From DALYJJ01 sp033763935 (GTDB taxonomy: Bacteria; Acidobacteriota; Terriglobia; Bryobacterales; Bryobacteraceae), in NCBI GenBank assembly GCA_033763935.1, contig JANRJO010000057.1, forward strand, positions 62,001 to 126,000: a stretch of DNA of 64,000 nt, written 5' to 3'. Positions 8,040 through 17,291 of this stretch are shown in pieces. The notes beneath the pieces were generated by a model, which was not told the origin of the DNA, did not search any database, and saw only the letters and a program-made list of their open reading frames with translations. The stretch's first letter is position 1. Each line of letters begins with the position of its first letter. The position numbers were made by a program, and so were the translations under genes.

Positions 8040-8948
8040 ATGCCGTACTCTGGTTCCGTTCTGGGCGCCGGGCTCACCACCACGCAGGCGCCGTTCATCG
8101 AAGAGGCCCGCCACCGCGGCGAGCTCTACATCGAGCAGCCTTACCGGCTGTATTCCGAAGAAAACCACGAGGCCTGGCGGCGCCTCTATGCACGGATGGT
8201 CCCGCAGTGGGAGCGCTACGCCAACGAACAGTTCCTGCGTGGGATCGGCTCACTGTGTCTGGACTCCCAGCGCGTTCCTCGCATCGAGGACATCAACCGC
8301 TTCCTCTCGCCGTTGACGGGCTTCCGCGCCCGACCGGTGGCTGGCTACATCCCCGCCTTCCTCTTTTTTGACAGCTTGCGCAACCGGGAGTTTCCCACCA
8401 CCATTACCATTCGGGATCACCAGAAACTCGACTACCTCCCTGAGCCGGATATCTTCCACGACGTCGCGGGCCACGTGCCGATGCACACGGACCGCGCCTT
8501 TGCAGACACGCTCGTACGCTTCGGCGATTGCGCGCATACCGCGGCCGAAATGGCCAAAGCGCACAAGGATCCGCAGCGGCTGAAGAGCATCATCCGCGCC
8601 ATGGCGCGATTCTTCTGGTTCACTGTGGAGTTCGGGCTGATGCGATCCAAGCGGGGCGGGGGATTGCGCGTCTACGGAAGCGGCCTGCTCAGTTCGTATG
8701 GAGAGATCGCGCACGCGGTGGAGAGCCCGCGCGTGCAGCGCTACCCGGTGCAGCTCGAATGGGTGATCAATCAGGGCTTCGAGATTCATCACTACCAGCC
8801 GCTACTGTTCATCGTGGATTCCTTCGAGCACCTCTATTCGCTCGTAGACCGGCTCGAAAAGGCGATGCGCGAAGGACGGCTGGACAACGTCGCGCCCGGC
8901 GAACCGGACGTGAACGAAGACGACCTTCGCAGTTTCTTCGAAGCTTGA
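8040..8948 (+). CDS. phhA: Phenylalanine 4-monooxygenase
   Basis: Pterin-dependent hydroxylase converting phenylalanine to tyrosine. The 302-residue protein is the short bacterial form without the N-terminal ACT regulatory domain. Iron ligands of the aromatic amino acid hydroxylase family are visible: His140 and His145 in FHDVAGHVPMH, and Glu197 in WFTVEFGL. The C-terminal YGSGLLSSYGE segment is also conserved. A Shine-Dalgarno GGAGG lies six bases before the ATG. It is divergent from hmgA, so the two ends of the phenylalanine-to-homogentisate route share one control region. The pterin recycling enzyme (PCD/PhhB) is not seen nearby. Confidence 0.95.
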   Translation: MPYSGSVLGAGLTTTQAPFIEEARHRGELYIEQPYRLYSEENHEAWRRLYARMVPQWERYANEQFLRGIGSLCLDSQRVPRIEDINRFLSPLTGFRARPVAGYIPAFLFFDSLRNREFPTTITIRDHQKLDYLPEPDIFHDVAGHVPMHTDRAFADTLVRFGDCAHTAAEMAKAHKDPQRLKSIIRAMARFFWFTVEFGLMRSKRGGGLRVYGSGLLSSYGEIAHAVESPRVQRYPVQLEWVINQGFEIHHYQPLLFIVDSFEHLYSLVDRLEKAMREGRLDNVAPGEPDVNEDDLRSFFEA

Positions 8949-8975
8949 AGTGGGTGCGCTACACTTTCGAGTGGA

Positions 8976-11714
8976 ATGTGGGTCTCGGCCAGACTGGTAA
9001 TCGCCGCGATGGCGCTTGCCGCCTCCGCGCCCGCCTCTGACCCGGCCATCATCGACCTCGTCCTGCGGGACTCCAAAGGCCATCGCCTGGACGATGTGGC
9101 GCTCTCAGACCTGGCGCTGCGCGACAACGGGAAACCGGTGGAGCTCGTCGAGCTGAGGAAGGCGGCCACGGCCAGCCCTCGACGCGTCGTCATTCTGCTC
9201 GAGCCGATGACGCTCGAACCCGCACGGCGCGCTGCCGGCACCGCGGTGGAACTCGTTAAGCTCCTGAGGCCGGCCGGCGCATCTGTCGCCGTTCTGCAGG
9301 CTGGGTCTCCGCTCCGTGTCTTGCAGCCCTTCACCGACGACATCGCTGCCGTGCGACGCGCCATCTTCGAGGGAGTCAGCCGCCGTGAACCGGAGGGCGG
9401 CCCCGGCGTGCAACCGGACTCGATCCTTGCCGCCGCTCTGCGTTACTCCGAGCAGGCGCACGACGAGCTGCCGGGAGTGCCGGTGCTCAACGCCGTCTAC
9501 TCCGCCGCGCGAGCGCTACAGTCCGAACCTGGCCACAAGACTCTCGTCTACTTCTCCGAGGGACTGACTGTGCCCGCGGCGCTGAACGGGAAGTTCCACG
9601 CCGTCGAGGCGGTGGCGAACCGCGCGCGGCTGAGTGTTTATACGGCGGACGCCAGCGGCGTCGTCTCGAGTGGGCGCGCCACTGCTCTGGGAGACCTGGC
9701 GGCGGCCACAGGCGGCCTGCACTGCGAGAAACAGGGTGACCTCGGGCCGTTCGTGGAACGCGTAGCGGAAGACGTCGCGGGTCACTTCGAGCTTCTCTAC
9801 CGCGGCCTGCCCGCCGCCGGCGACGGAACCTTCCACGAGTTGGAGCTGACCTCGACCCGTCCCAAACTCGCGGTGCAGATGCCCACCCGGTACTGCGACC
9901 TGCCTGCGGCGTCCTCCGGCTTTCCGGTGAGCGGAGAGTTGAGCCGTTCCGCGGAACGGTCGAACCTGCCCATCGATTTCCCGGTCTTTGTCGCCCTTAA
10001 GCGCTTCTCCGGGAATCGCATGCACTCGCTCGGCATCCAGCGCACGCACTCCTCGTTCGGCGGTGCGGCAGGCGGCGGCATCCGCACGCAGGAGGGCGGC
10101 CCCGACCTCGTCGGCACCGTCGGGCCGTTGCAGATGACCGTTTTCGTCGAGGTCCCCTTTGCCGGCATCCGGTTCGTCGAAGACGGTAGCGCCGGCTACT
10201 ACGCAGCGCACCTCTCGCTGCTCGCCCTGGTGAAGGATGCCGCTGGGCGCGTGGTGCATCGGTTCGAACGAGACGCCCCGCTGAAGGGCCCGCTGCGCAA
10301 GCTGGACATACGAAAACAGGGCTCCTACTATCTGGCGCGATCGGTTGCGCTCCCGCCCGGAGAGTACTCGGTGGAGTGCGTGGTGGAAGACAAGTTGAGC
10401 CAGAAGTCGAGCGGCACGAGGACGCGAGTGAAAGTGGAGCGCGCCTTGCCGGGCTTCCACATGAGCGACGTCTTTTTTGTCCGCAAGTACGACGGCAGCC
10501 GCGACCGCATGGACGCCGACAGCGTCCTTAGTTATGACGGCAACGCACTCAGTCCCGTGCTGGAGCCGAGCATCCGCGAGAAAGACGAAGCCCGCCTCGA
10601 TGTGTATTTCTTGCTCTATCCCGACATCTATGGCGACCCGCCGAAGCTCGGGCTGGAGATCTTCCGCGACGGCCAGGCTATCGGGCGCGGCGACCTCCCG
10701 TTCACCGATCGCCTGCTCTCTGTGGAACAGCGCAGCGAGCAGAAGCATCAGTTCCCGTACCTGACCTCGCTGAACATCCGGCAGTTCTCCGCCGGCAGCT
10801 ACGAAGCCCGCGTCACCGGTAAGCAGGGCTTCGGCAGCTTTGCGCGCAGCCTCCTGTTCCGCGTAGAGAGAGTGCCGGGCGCGCCCGAAGCTCCCGAGGA
10901 CCGCACGGTGCTTGCCCGCCGCGAAAAGCCGGGGCAGGACGGGGAGGAGGCCGAGGGCGACGCCGTTCCGGAGGTGCTGCCGGTCAAGGTGGAGGCAACC
11001 GGCGCGGGGCCCGACGCCGCCGAGCGGGAGCGCATTCTCGAAGACGTGCGCCTGTTCGCCCTGTCCTATACCAAGCGCCTTCCCAACTTCCGCTGCCGCC
11101 AGGTGACGCGGCGCCTGGTAGGAGCGGGCAAGAAGGGTGAGCCGGAGAAAGAGTCGGACGTTATCGTCGAACAACTCACCTTTGAGAACGGCCGCGAGAC
11201 CTACGCGACCCTGGAAATCAACGGCGAAAAATCGGACCGCGATCGCGAGGAGTGGACGGGCGTGCGCTCACGGGGCGAATTCGGGACCCTCCTGCGCGCC
11301 GTGTTCAAGCCCGAAACGCAGGCGAAATTTGCGTGGGAAGGCTGGACGATGCTGAACGGAGAGCGGCACCATGTGTTTCGCTTCGACATCGCCGAGGACA
11401 AGTCGTTCTTCGTCTTCAACCACAACGGTCGGCAGGAAGTGGCGGCGGTTACAGGTCGTGTCTTTGTCGAAGAGGTGAACACCTCGGTGACCCGCCTCCA
11501 AGTGGAAGGCGACATTGCGAACCGGAAGTTTCCCATCCAGTCGCCCTCGCTGGCGCTCGACTACGGTCCCATCCGCATTGGCGACTTCGACCACACCCTC
11601 CCCGTCTCTTCCGTCCTGCAACTGAAGCAGGGCAAACGCCTGGTCCGCAACGAGGCAGTGTTTCGCGACTATCGGAAGTATTCCTCTGATATCAAGGTGA
11701 CGTTCGACCCTTAA
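8976..11714 (+). CDS. Acidobacterial VWFA-related domain protein, secreted
   Basis: A 912-residue exported protein with a signal peptide (MWVSARLVIAAMALAASAPA). Residues about 20-330 match the acidobacterial VWFA-related pattern: LVLRDSKGHRLDDV, then LRDNGKPVELVEL, a long von Willebrand A-like fold with VVILLEP and LVYFSEGLTVP, and a YTADASGV strand. The remainder, about 330-912, is beta-rich and shows no motif I recognise; it contains a charged linker near residue 650-680 (REKPGQDGEEAEGD). The function of this abundant lineage-specific family is unknown; an extracellular or periplasmic adhesion or binding role is only guessed. TACACT at 8961-8966 lies nine bases before the ATG, suggesting a near-leaderless transcript. 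Confidence 0.85.
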   Translation: MWVSARLVIAAMALAASAPASDPAIIDLVLRDSKGHRLDDVALSDLALRDNGKPVELVELRKAATASPRRVVILLEPMTLEPARRAAGTAVELVKLLRPAGASVAVLQAGSPLRVLQPFTDDIAAVRRAIFEGVSRREPEGGPGVQPDSILAAALRYSEQAHDELPGVPVLNAVYSAARALQSEPGHKTLVYFSEGLTVPAALNGKFHAVEAVANRARLSVYTADASGVVSSGRATALGDLAAATGGLHCEKQGDLGPFVERVAEDVAGHFELLYRGLPAAGDGTFHELELTSTRPKLAVQMPTRYCDLPAASSGFPVSGELSRSAERSNLPIDFPVFVALKRFSGNRMHSLGIQRTHSSFGGAAGGGIRTQEGGPDLVGTVGPLQMTVFVEVPFAGIRFVEDGSAGYYAAHLSLLALVKDAAGRVVHRFERDAPLKGPLRKLDIRKQGSYYLARSVALPPGEYSVECVVEDKLSQKSSGTRTRVKVERALPGFHMSDVFFVRKYDGSRDRMDADSVLSYDGNALSPVLEPSIREKDEARLDVYFLLYPDIYGDPPKLGLEIFRDGQAIGRGDLPFTDRLLSVEQRSEQKHQFPYLTSLNIRQFSAGSYEARVTGKQGFGSFARSLLFRVERVPGAPEAPEDRTVLARREKPGQDGEEAEGDAVPEVLPVKVEATGAGPDAAERERILEDVRLFALSYTKRLPNFRCRQVTRRLVGAGKKGEPEKESDVIVEQLTFENGRETYATLEINGEKSDRDREEWTGVRSRGEFGTLLRAVFKPETQAKFAWEGWTMLNGERHHVFRFDIAEDKSFFVFNHNGRQEVAAVTGRVFVEEVNTSVTRLQVEGDIANRKFPIQSPSLALDYGPIRIGDFDHTLPVSSVLQLKQGKRLVRNEAVFRDYRKYSSDIKVTFDP

Positions 11715-11757
11715 AGGCCCGAGGGGTCTTAGCTTCGCGGGCCGAGTTGCGCCGCAC

Positions 11758-13143
11758 TCATCGCGGACAGCTCCGGCCGTCGCGCTGGTATTGTTCGAGA
11801 AGCCTCGTGAGACGTTCCACCACTTCCGGCCGCTCGGCGTAGAGGTTCGCCGATTCCGCGGGGTCCGCCGAGAGATCGTAGAGTTGGCCGCCCGAGGCGC
11901 CCTTTTCGAATGCGGGGCTGGTGAAGCCGCCGCTACCCCTGCCTAAAATCAGCTTCCAGTTCTTCTCACGGATCGCGAACATGCCCTGGCTCGAGTGGTG
12001 CACGACGGCCTCGCGTCCGTTCTGAGACGCGAACAGGTCGAAGCTATCCTCGCCGGCAGATGCCGGAAGCTTCGCGCCTGTGATCGCCGCCAGCGTTGCC
12101 ATTAGGTCCGTCAGACATGCCAGACGCCCGTTAACGGTCCCACCCGGTAGGCGCCCGGGCCAGCGGACCAGGAAGGGAACGCGGTGGCCCGCTTCATGAA
12201 TGTCCGCCTTTTGCCCACGCCAGTGTGCATTCGCCCGGTGGGTGAAGCGCGCCCGGTCTTCTGGCGTCCAGTGAGCGCCGTTATCGCTGGTCAGGATGAC
12301 CAGGGTATTCGTTGGATCGATAGCGGCAAGCACCCGCCCGATCGCGTCGTCGGTCATCGACACAAAGTCGCCGTAGATCCCCGCGGTCGATGTTCCTTTA
12401 TATTGAGCGGCCGGCAGCCACGGCGTGTGCGGAGCGGTCAGCGGCAGGTACAAAAAATAAGGTTTCTCGTGCCTGCGCCGCAGATACTCGACGGCCTTGC
12501 CGGCCAGTGTCGCCAGCACCTCCTCAACCTTGAAATGGGGTGCTATGGGCCCCGGCCTATAGAAGACGCCGCGGGGCGTATCCTGGCCGCGGGTATGAGC
12601 GCTCGGTTGCTCCACCACGCGATCGTTCTCGAAGTAAAGGTACGGCTCCATGTCGAGCGAGGCTGGGATGCCGAAGAAATAGTCGAAGCCGTGGTCTACC
12701 GGGCAGGGGCGAAGCGGAAGCGAGTAGTTCGTCTTCTCGTCGGCTCCCAGGCCCAGGTGCCACTTGCCGATGCCGGCCGTCGTGTATCCGCGGGCGCGGA
12801 GCAGGGAAGCGACCGTCATCCGTCCGGGCTCAATCAGGTTCGGCGAGTACCCCCAGAGCACGCCATTCTTGAGTCTGCTGCGCCAGCAGTAGCGACCCGT
12901 GAGGATTCCGTAGCGCGTCGGCGTGCACACGGACGAAGGTGAGTGCATGTCGGTGAACCGCACGCCTTCCGACGCCAGGCGGTTGGCGTGGGGCATGGCG
13001 ATCTCCGATTCCGGGTTGTAGCAGCGAAGATCGCCCCAGCCGAGATCGTCGGCGAGAATATAGACGATGTTGGGCCGTTCCGTTTTCGCGCCGCGGAGCA
13101 GGGGAGCGGCGGCAAGCTGTGACAGGAAGGAGCGCCGGTTCAC
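11758..13143 (-). CDS. Sulfatase, type I (formylglycine-dependent)
   Basis: A 461-residue arylsulfatase-family enzyme. The N-terminus (NRRSFLSQLAAAPLLRG) resembles a Tat-like or Sec export signal with RR at 3-4. NIVYILADDLGWGD carries the metal-binding Asp pair (32-33), and Cys73 with Arg77 in SSVCTPTRYGILTGR is the Cys-type site converted to formylglycine. GIGKWHLG and LTSDNG are further conserved blocks. The GTG at 13141-13143 is the likely start because it opens the signal sequence and forms a GTGA overlap with the NagA stop; the longer upstream frame lies inside nagA. Coupling with NagA suggests removal of sulfate from a sulfated amino sugar. An activating enzyme (anSME or FGE) is not in the window. 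Confidence 0.9.
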   Translation of the reverse strand: MNRRSFLSQLAAAPLLRGAKTERPNIVYILADDLGWGDLRCYNPESEIAMPHANRLASEGVRFTDMHSPSSVCTPTRYGILTGRYCWRSRLKNGVLWGYSPNLIEPGRMTVASLLRARGYTTAGIGKWHLGLGADEKTNYSLPLRPCPVDHGFDYFFGIPASLDMEPYLYFENDRVVEQPSAHTRGQDTPRGVFYRPGPIAPHFKVEEVLATLAGKAVEYLRRRHEKPYFLYLPLTAPHTPWLPAAQYKGTSTAGIYGDFVSMTDDAIGRVLAAIDPTNTLVILTSDNGAHWTPEDRARFTHRANAHWRGQKADIHEAGHRVPFLVRWPGRLPGGTVNGRLACLTDLMATLAAITGAKLPASAGEDSFDLFASQNGREAVVHHSSQGMFAIREKNWKLILGRGSGGFTSPAFEKGASGGQLYDLSADPAESANLYAERPEVVERLTRLLEQYQRDGRSCPR

Positions 13144-14303
13144 GGGAACACCTGCCGCCCGGACAACCAGGTTCGCTCGACGGCGATGTCCTTGCTCTGC
13201 GGGTCCACGCGGAACTGAACGATATCCGCCCGCTCGCCCGGCTGCAACCCGCGCAGGCGCCCGGGTACGCGGCCGGCGCGAGCAGCATTTCGCGTTGCCA
13301 TAGTGACAGCCTCCAGCAGCGAGAGCCCGGCCAGTTGCATCAGCCGGGACACCCCGCGGTCCATCGTCAACGATGAGCCGGCCAACTGCCGGCCGCCCCG
13401 CACGCGAACACTCTCGTCGGTGTGCAGTTCCACTTCGACTTCGCCCAACCGGTAGAACCCCGGCTTCGACCCGGCCGGCGACACCGCATCCGTAACGAGG
13501 ACGGAGCGCTCGACCCCCTTGGCCCGTATGGCGGCTTTCAGAAATGCCGCCGGGACGTGAATACCGTCGCCGATGAAGCTCGCCGTTAGACGGTCCTCCG
13601 CAAGCTGGTCCCAAATGTAGTTGGGATGCCGCGGCAGGACGTTATGCGAACCGTTACCGAGATGCGTGGACATGGTGGCTCCGGCCGATACCGCCGCGGC
13701 GATCTGCTCCGCGTTCGCCGCTGTGTGTCCGATCGCCGCTACGATCCCCTCCCGCACCAGCGTCTCAATGAATCGGGGCGCCTCCGGCCACTCCGGCGAA
13801 AGCGTCACCAGTTTTACATATCCCTCCGCGGCATCCTGAAGGCGGCGGAACTCGTCGATGTCGGGCGGTCGCACCCAGCGCCGCGGATGCGCTCCTCGCG
13901 GCCCGTCCTCCGGCGAGATGTGCGGGCCTTCGACGTGGAAGCCCTCCATCGCCACACCTTCCGGAAGCGTCTGTTTCGCCGCGGCGAGGTTCCGCAGCGC
14001 TCCCGCCGTTTCTTCAAACGCATTGGTGATGACGGTGGGGAAGAAACGGGTTACCCCCGTCCGGAACATCGCTCGTATGCAGCGTGCGATCTCTTCGCCG
14101 GGCGTCGAGCGATCATTCAAGTCCACGCCGGCAAAGCCGTTCACCTGCAGATCGATAAAGCCGGGGGCAAGATAGGGCAGGCTGGCGGACCGGCCGATCA
14201 GGTGCTCCGCGGTTTGAATCTGATCGCCGAACGTCAACTCGATCGAAGCGCCTCCGGCTACATCGACGCCCGAAACGGATTCGCCCGCCACTGTTTTATT
14301 CAC
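13140..14303 (-). CDS. nagA: N-acetylglucosamine-6-phosphate deacetylase
   Basis: Deacetylates GlcNAc-6-phosphate to glucosamine-6-phosphate in amino sugar catabolism. The 387-residue amidohydrolase shows the NagA pattern: LAPGFIDLQVNGFAGVD (Gln where other amidohydrolases have the first metal His, as in E. coli NagA), GFHVEGPHISPEDGPRGAH with the metal Glu, AIGHTAA with a metal His, STHLGNGSHNVLPRH, FIGDGIHV and the catalytic Asp in LVTDAVSPAG. The THLFNAM block of E. coli is altered to THLGNG. It is followed by the sulfatase in a four-base overlap. No NagB or transporter is adjacent. Confidence 0.88.
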   Translation of the reverse strand: MNKTVAGESVSGVDVAGGASIELTFGDQIQTAEHLIGRSASLPYLAPGFIDLQVNGFAGVDLNDRSTPGEEIARCIRAMFRTGVTRFFPTVITNAFEETAGALRNLAAAKQTLPEGVAMEGFHVEGPHISPEDGPRGAHPRRWVRPPDIDEFRRLQDAAEGYVKLVTLSPEWPEAPRFIETLVREGIVAAIGHTAANAEQIAAAVSAGATMSTHLGNGSHNVLPRHPNYIWDQLAEDRLTASFIGDGIHVPAAFLKAAIRAKGVERSVLVTDAVSPAGSKPGFYRLGEVEVELHTDESVRVRGGRQLAGSSLTMDRGVSRLMQLAGLSLLEAVTMATRNAARAGRVPGRLRGLQPGERADIVQFRVDPQSKDIAVERTWLSGRQVFP

Positions 14304-14538
14304 AAGTTACTCACAAGCCCCCCGCCGTAAGCGCTGGAGAGATGAGCCGATATCCCTGTTGAAAAGCGCTGTCGCGGTCGAATTGAACTCTGGCGCAAGC
14401 CGCCGATCGCTGCTACAAGAGAGGTGATCCCCTGCGGCGGCGGCCTGCGCGGTATATCTCGGGGGAGGTGATCGCGTAGCCGCTCCCGCGGATCGTCGTT
14501 CGTCCGTTCCACTTGAATCAGCTCCGCTCCCCCGTTTC

Positions 14539-15480
14539 TTACGCCGGGACCGGTTGTCGTGCCGGAACCGGCGTGAGCCAACCGAAACGGTCCGGAGCGG
14601 AGCCATTCAGAATCCCGAAAAACTCCTTCTGAAGGCGCTCCGTGATCGGTCCGCGCTTGCCGTCGCCGACAGGAATGCGGTCGATCGACCGGATGGGGGT
14701 GATCTCCGCCGCCGTGCCGGTGAAGAACACCTCGTCTGCAATGTACAGCAGTTCCCGCGGGATGATGGTTTCCACCAGCGGAATGGCCATTGCTTGCGCG
14801 AGCTTCAGAATACTGTCGCGAGTGATCCCCGGCAGCACCGATGCACCGAGCGGCGGCGTGTGGATCTTACCGTCGCGGATGACGAAGATGTTTTCGCCGG
14901 AACCTTCGCTCACATAGCCGGCTTCATCGAGCGCGATGCCTTCGGCGTAGCCGTTGATGTGCGCCTCCATCCGGATCAGCTGCGAGTTCATGTAGTTCGC
15001 ACCCGCTTTCGCCAGTGCCGGCAGCGTGTTCGGAGCCAGGCGGCTCCAGCTGGAGATGCACACATCGACGCCCTGCGCGAGCGCCTCCTCGCCCAGATAC
15101 TTGCCCCACTCCCAGCAGGCCAGATACACCTCGATGGGATTGTTGGCCGGAAGCACACCGACGTCGCCGTAGCCGCGAAGCGCAATCGGACGGATGTAGC
15201 AGGCGTCAAGCCGGTTGACTCCCACCAGCTCTACGCAGGCGTCGGAGACCTGCTCGGGCGTGAAGGGAATCTCCATGCGGTAGATGCGGGCCGAATCGAA
15301 CATGCGGCGGACGTGTTCGGGCAGGCGGAAGATGGCGGGTCCACTGGTGGTGGAGTAACAGCGGATGCCTTCGAAAACGGAGCTTCCATAGCTGACGACG
15401 TGCGAGAGGACGTGAATCTTCGCATCGTCCCAGGGGATGAAGCGGCCGTTATGCCAGATCTTGTCGGTGGGCTTCAGCAT
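14539..15480 (-). CDS. ilvE: Branched-chain amino acid aminotransferase
   Basis: PLP-dependent class IV aminotransferase interconverting Leu, Ile and Val with their 2-oxo acids. The 313-residue protein has the IlvE signatures: WHNGRFIPWDDAKIHVLSH, GSSVFEGIRCY, the catalytic Lys158 in LPALAKAGANYMNSQL, EGIALDEAGYVSEGSGENIF, the ITRDSIL phosphate-binding segment and EVFFTGTAAEITP near the end. The ATG at 15480 is chosen over the long upstream extension because it fits the family N-terminus and lies seven bases after a perfect TATAAT; there is no room for a Shine-Dalgarno site, so the mRNA is probably leaderless. The 235 bases downstream, to nagA, hold no gene I can support. Confidence 0.95.
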   Translation of the reverse strand: MLKPTDKIWHNGRFIPWDDAKIHVLSHVVSYGSSVFEGIRCYSTTSGPAIFRLPEHVRRMFDSARIYRMEIPFTPEQVSDACVELVGVNRLDACYIRPIALRGYGDVGVLPANNPIEVYLACWEWGKYLGEEALAQGVDVCISSWSRLAPNTLPALAKAGANYMNSQLIRMEAHINGYAEGIALDEAGYVSEGSGENIFVIRDGKIHTPPLGASVLPGITRDSILKLAQAMAIPLVETIIPRELLYIADEVFFTGTAAEITPIRSIDRIPVGDGKRGPITERLQKEFFGILNGSAPDRFGWLTPVPARQPVPA

Positions 15481-15487
15481 GCCAGTT

Positions 15488-15493
15488 ATTATA
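15488..15493 (-). promoter_or_regulatory. Perfect TATAAT -10 box of ilvE (leaderless)
   Basis: On the minus strand TATAAT runs 15493 to 15488, followed by seven bases and then the ilvE ATG at 15480. A start six to seven bases after a -10 box would put the first transcribed base at or next to the A of ATG. No good -35 hexamer is visible at 16-18 bases. Confidence 0.6.
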
Positions 15494-15550
15494 ACTTTAG
15501 GGTGGAAACCGGCCCGCGCCGCGTCACATCTGTAGCGTAAGGAGGGGAAC

Positions 15551-16924
15551 GTGCGTTCCGTTTTCAGTCTTCTGTTGAGTGCGCTTCTGGTTGTTGCTCC
15601 GGCGCTTCCGCAGGCGAAGAGCCGCACACTCAAGCCCGGCTGGAACATCTTCTCGAAGGATCAGGATGTGCAGTTGGGCAGGGAAGCCGCCTCTCAGGTG
15701 GAGCGGGAGATGCCGGTGGTCCGCGACGAAGTGTTGAACGGCTACCTGACGCGGCTGGGGCAGCGCCTGGTGGCGGCGCCGGAGGCCGACAAGTATCCCT
15801 ATACGTTCAAGTGGGTCAACGATCCCAACATCAACGCCTTCGCGCTGCCCGGCGGGCCCACGTATTTCAATACCGGCCTGATTCTCAACGCGGACAACGA
15901 AGGGCAGCTGGTGGGCGTGCTGGCACATGAGATCTCGCACGTTGCCCTGCGCCACGGCACGCACCAGGTGTCGAAGGCCAATGCCATCAAACTGCCTGCC
16001 ATGCTGTTAGGCGCCGTGGTCGGCGGCGGTTCGATGCTCGGCCAACTCACGCAGTTGGGTATCGGGCTTGGGGCCAACTCTCTGTTACTGAAGTACTCGC
16101 GCGACGCCGAACGCGACGCCGACCTGCTGGGCGCCAGAATGATGGCGCGGGCCGGTTACAATCCGCTCGAGATGGCGCGCTTCTTTGAGAAGCTGGAGGC
16201 GCAGGGCGGGCAGCGGATGCCACAGTTCCTTTCCTCCCACCCCAATCCCGGGAACCGTGTGCAGTCGGTTGAGAACGAGATCCGCACCTTCTCCCGGCAG
16301 GACTACAACGCCGACAGCGGTGAGTTCCAGCGCATGAAGGCGCGCGTTCAGCAGTTGCCGAAGGCCCCGGCGCCGCGGCAGGGCGGAGGCAATCTGCCTT
16401 CGGGCGGGGCACCTCCCAACTCCGGAGAGGTTCTCCCGACCGGGCGGTTCAAGGAGTACCGCGCGAACGACTTCAGCTTGAGGCACCCCGAGAACTGGGA
16501 AGCGTTCGGCGACCAGACCTCCTCGAGCGTCACCATCGCCCCACGCGCCGGCCTTCGTCAGGGACAGAACGGCGTGCAGATCGGCTACGGAGTGATCGTG
16601 AGCCTGCATGAGCCGCCGCAAGGACGCCGGGTGGATCTGCAGCGGGATACGCAGGACCTGATCCGGCAACTGCAGCAGTCGAATCAGGACATGACACCCG
16701 CGCGCGAGGGCGCCCGCCGGACCACGGTAGATGGCCGGCAGGCGCTGATCACCACTCTCTACTCGCGGTCCCCGTTCGAGGGTCAGCGGGAGGTGGACAT
16801 GCTGGTGACCATGGCGCTGCCCGAGCGGTTGCTCTACCTGGTGTTCATTGGGCCCGAGCAGGACTTTTCCAAGTTGCAGGGGACGTACGAGGAGATGCTG
16901 CGGAGTGTTCGGGTAAGCCAGTAG
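15551..16924 (+). CDS. M48-family zinc metalloprotease, exported
   Basis: A 457-residue protein with a signal peptide (RSVFSLLLSALLVVAPALPQA) and a BepA/LoiP-like M48 domain. HEISH at 126-130 supplies the zinc His pair, and the downstream DAERDADLLGARMMARAGY carries the third ligand (Glu) on the conserved second helix. FALPGGPTYFNTGLI is the typical M48 substrate-groove strand. Residues about 255-305 form a Pro/Gly-rich linker, and the C-terminal part (GRFKEYRANDFSLRHPENWE onward) is an extra domain of unknown role. It probably acts in outer-membrane protein quality control, as BepA does. It starts with GTG after a strong AAGGAGGGG. It is divergent from ilvE, 70 bases between starts. Confidence 0.9.
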   Translation: MRSVFSLLLSALLVVAPALPQAKSRTLKPGWNIFSKDQDVQLGREAASQVEREMPVVRDEVLNGYLTRLGQRLVAAPEADKYPYTFKWVNDPNINAFALPGGPTYFNTGLILNADNEGQLVGVLAHEISHVALRHGTHQVSKANAIKLPAMLLGAVVGGGSMLGQLTQLGIGLGANSLLLKYSRDAERDADLLGARMMARAGYNPLEMARFFEKLEAQGGQRMPQFLSSHPNPGNRVQSVENEIRTFSRQDYNADSGEFQRMKARVQQLPKAPAPRQGGGNLPSGGAPPNSGEVLPTGRFKEYRANDFSLRHPENWEAFGDQTSSSVTIAPRAGLRQGQNGVQIGYGVIVSLHEPPQGRRVDLQRDTQDLIRQLQQSNQDMTPAREGARRTTVDGRQALITTLYSRSPFEGQREVDMLVTMALPERLLYLVFIGPEQDFSKLQGTYEEMLRSVRVSQ

Positions 16925-17024
16925 CGAAAGTTAACATAATATCCGTTATCAGAAGTGAGCTATCGCAACGTGGCGGCTACACGGCTTCGCTAAGGTTTTT
17001 CACCAATCCGGCGATGAGTAGAGT

Positions 17025-17270
17025 ATGAAGACCTCGTCTTCGTACGAACTCGCCCTGACGCGCTTCGCCGGATGCCTCAGGGGGTTGGGGGCGACTGACA
17101 TCGAGCCCCACGTCGACGCCGAAGTAGATTCGCTGACTCTCGCCGGGGTTTACGACGGCGACCCGTTCATCCTTCGCCCGAGCCGGGCGGACGTGCAGGT
17201 GGCGGAGAGCGGCAGCCAGGAGGATTGGGAGGCCTTGCGCCGGAAGTTTGAGGCGGCTTGGCCCGCTTAA
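17025..17270 (+). CDS. Hypothetical small protein, 81 residues
   Basis: A short acidic protein, not recognised. It has a mixed alpha/beta look: an N-terminal helix (SYELALTRFAGCLRGL), two likely strands (VDSLTLAGVYDGDPFIL, ADVQVAES) and a C-terminal helix (WEALRRKFEAAW). No signal peptide, membrane segment or metal motif is seen. Composition and third-position GC look coding, and it does not overlap other genes. It has no clear Shine-Dalgarno; GAGTAGAGT precedes the ATG. It lies alone between the M48 gene and the terminator of the convergent FecR gene. Confidence 0.5.
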   Translation: MKTSSSYELALTRFAGCLRGLGATDIEPHVDAEVDSLTLAGVYDGDPFILRPSRADVQVAESGSQEDWEALRRKFEAAWPA

Positions 17271-17291
17271 GCGACCGTGGGCAAGAAACAC

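Noticed and set aside
9516..11174. 552-codon minus-strand frame opposite the VWFA protein
   Set aside because: Composition is His/Arg/Gln-rich with no motif; the plus-strand frame has a signal peptide and a known domain.
11718..11750. GGCCCG/CGGGCC hairpin between the VWFA and sulfatase genes as a terminator
   Set aside because: The loop is long and no T-run follows on either strand.
13144..13614. Upstream extension of the sulfatase frame
   Set aside because: It overlaps nagA in another frame; the signal peptide starts at 13143.
14304..14538. Two GAGGTGATC Shine-Dalgarno-like motifs in the nagA-ilvE gap
   Set aside because: Neither is followed by a start codon with a credible frame; the gap shows nothing else I can support.
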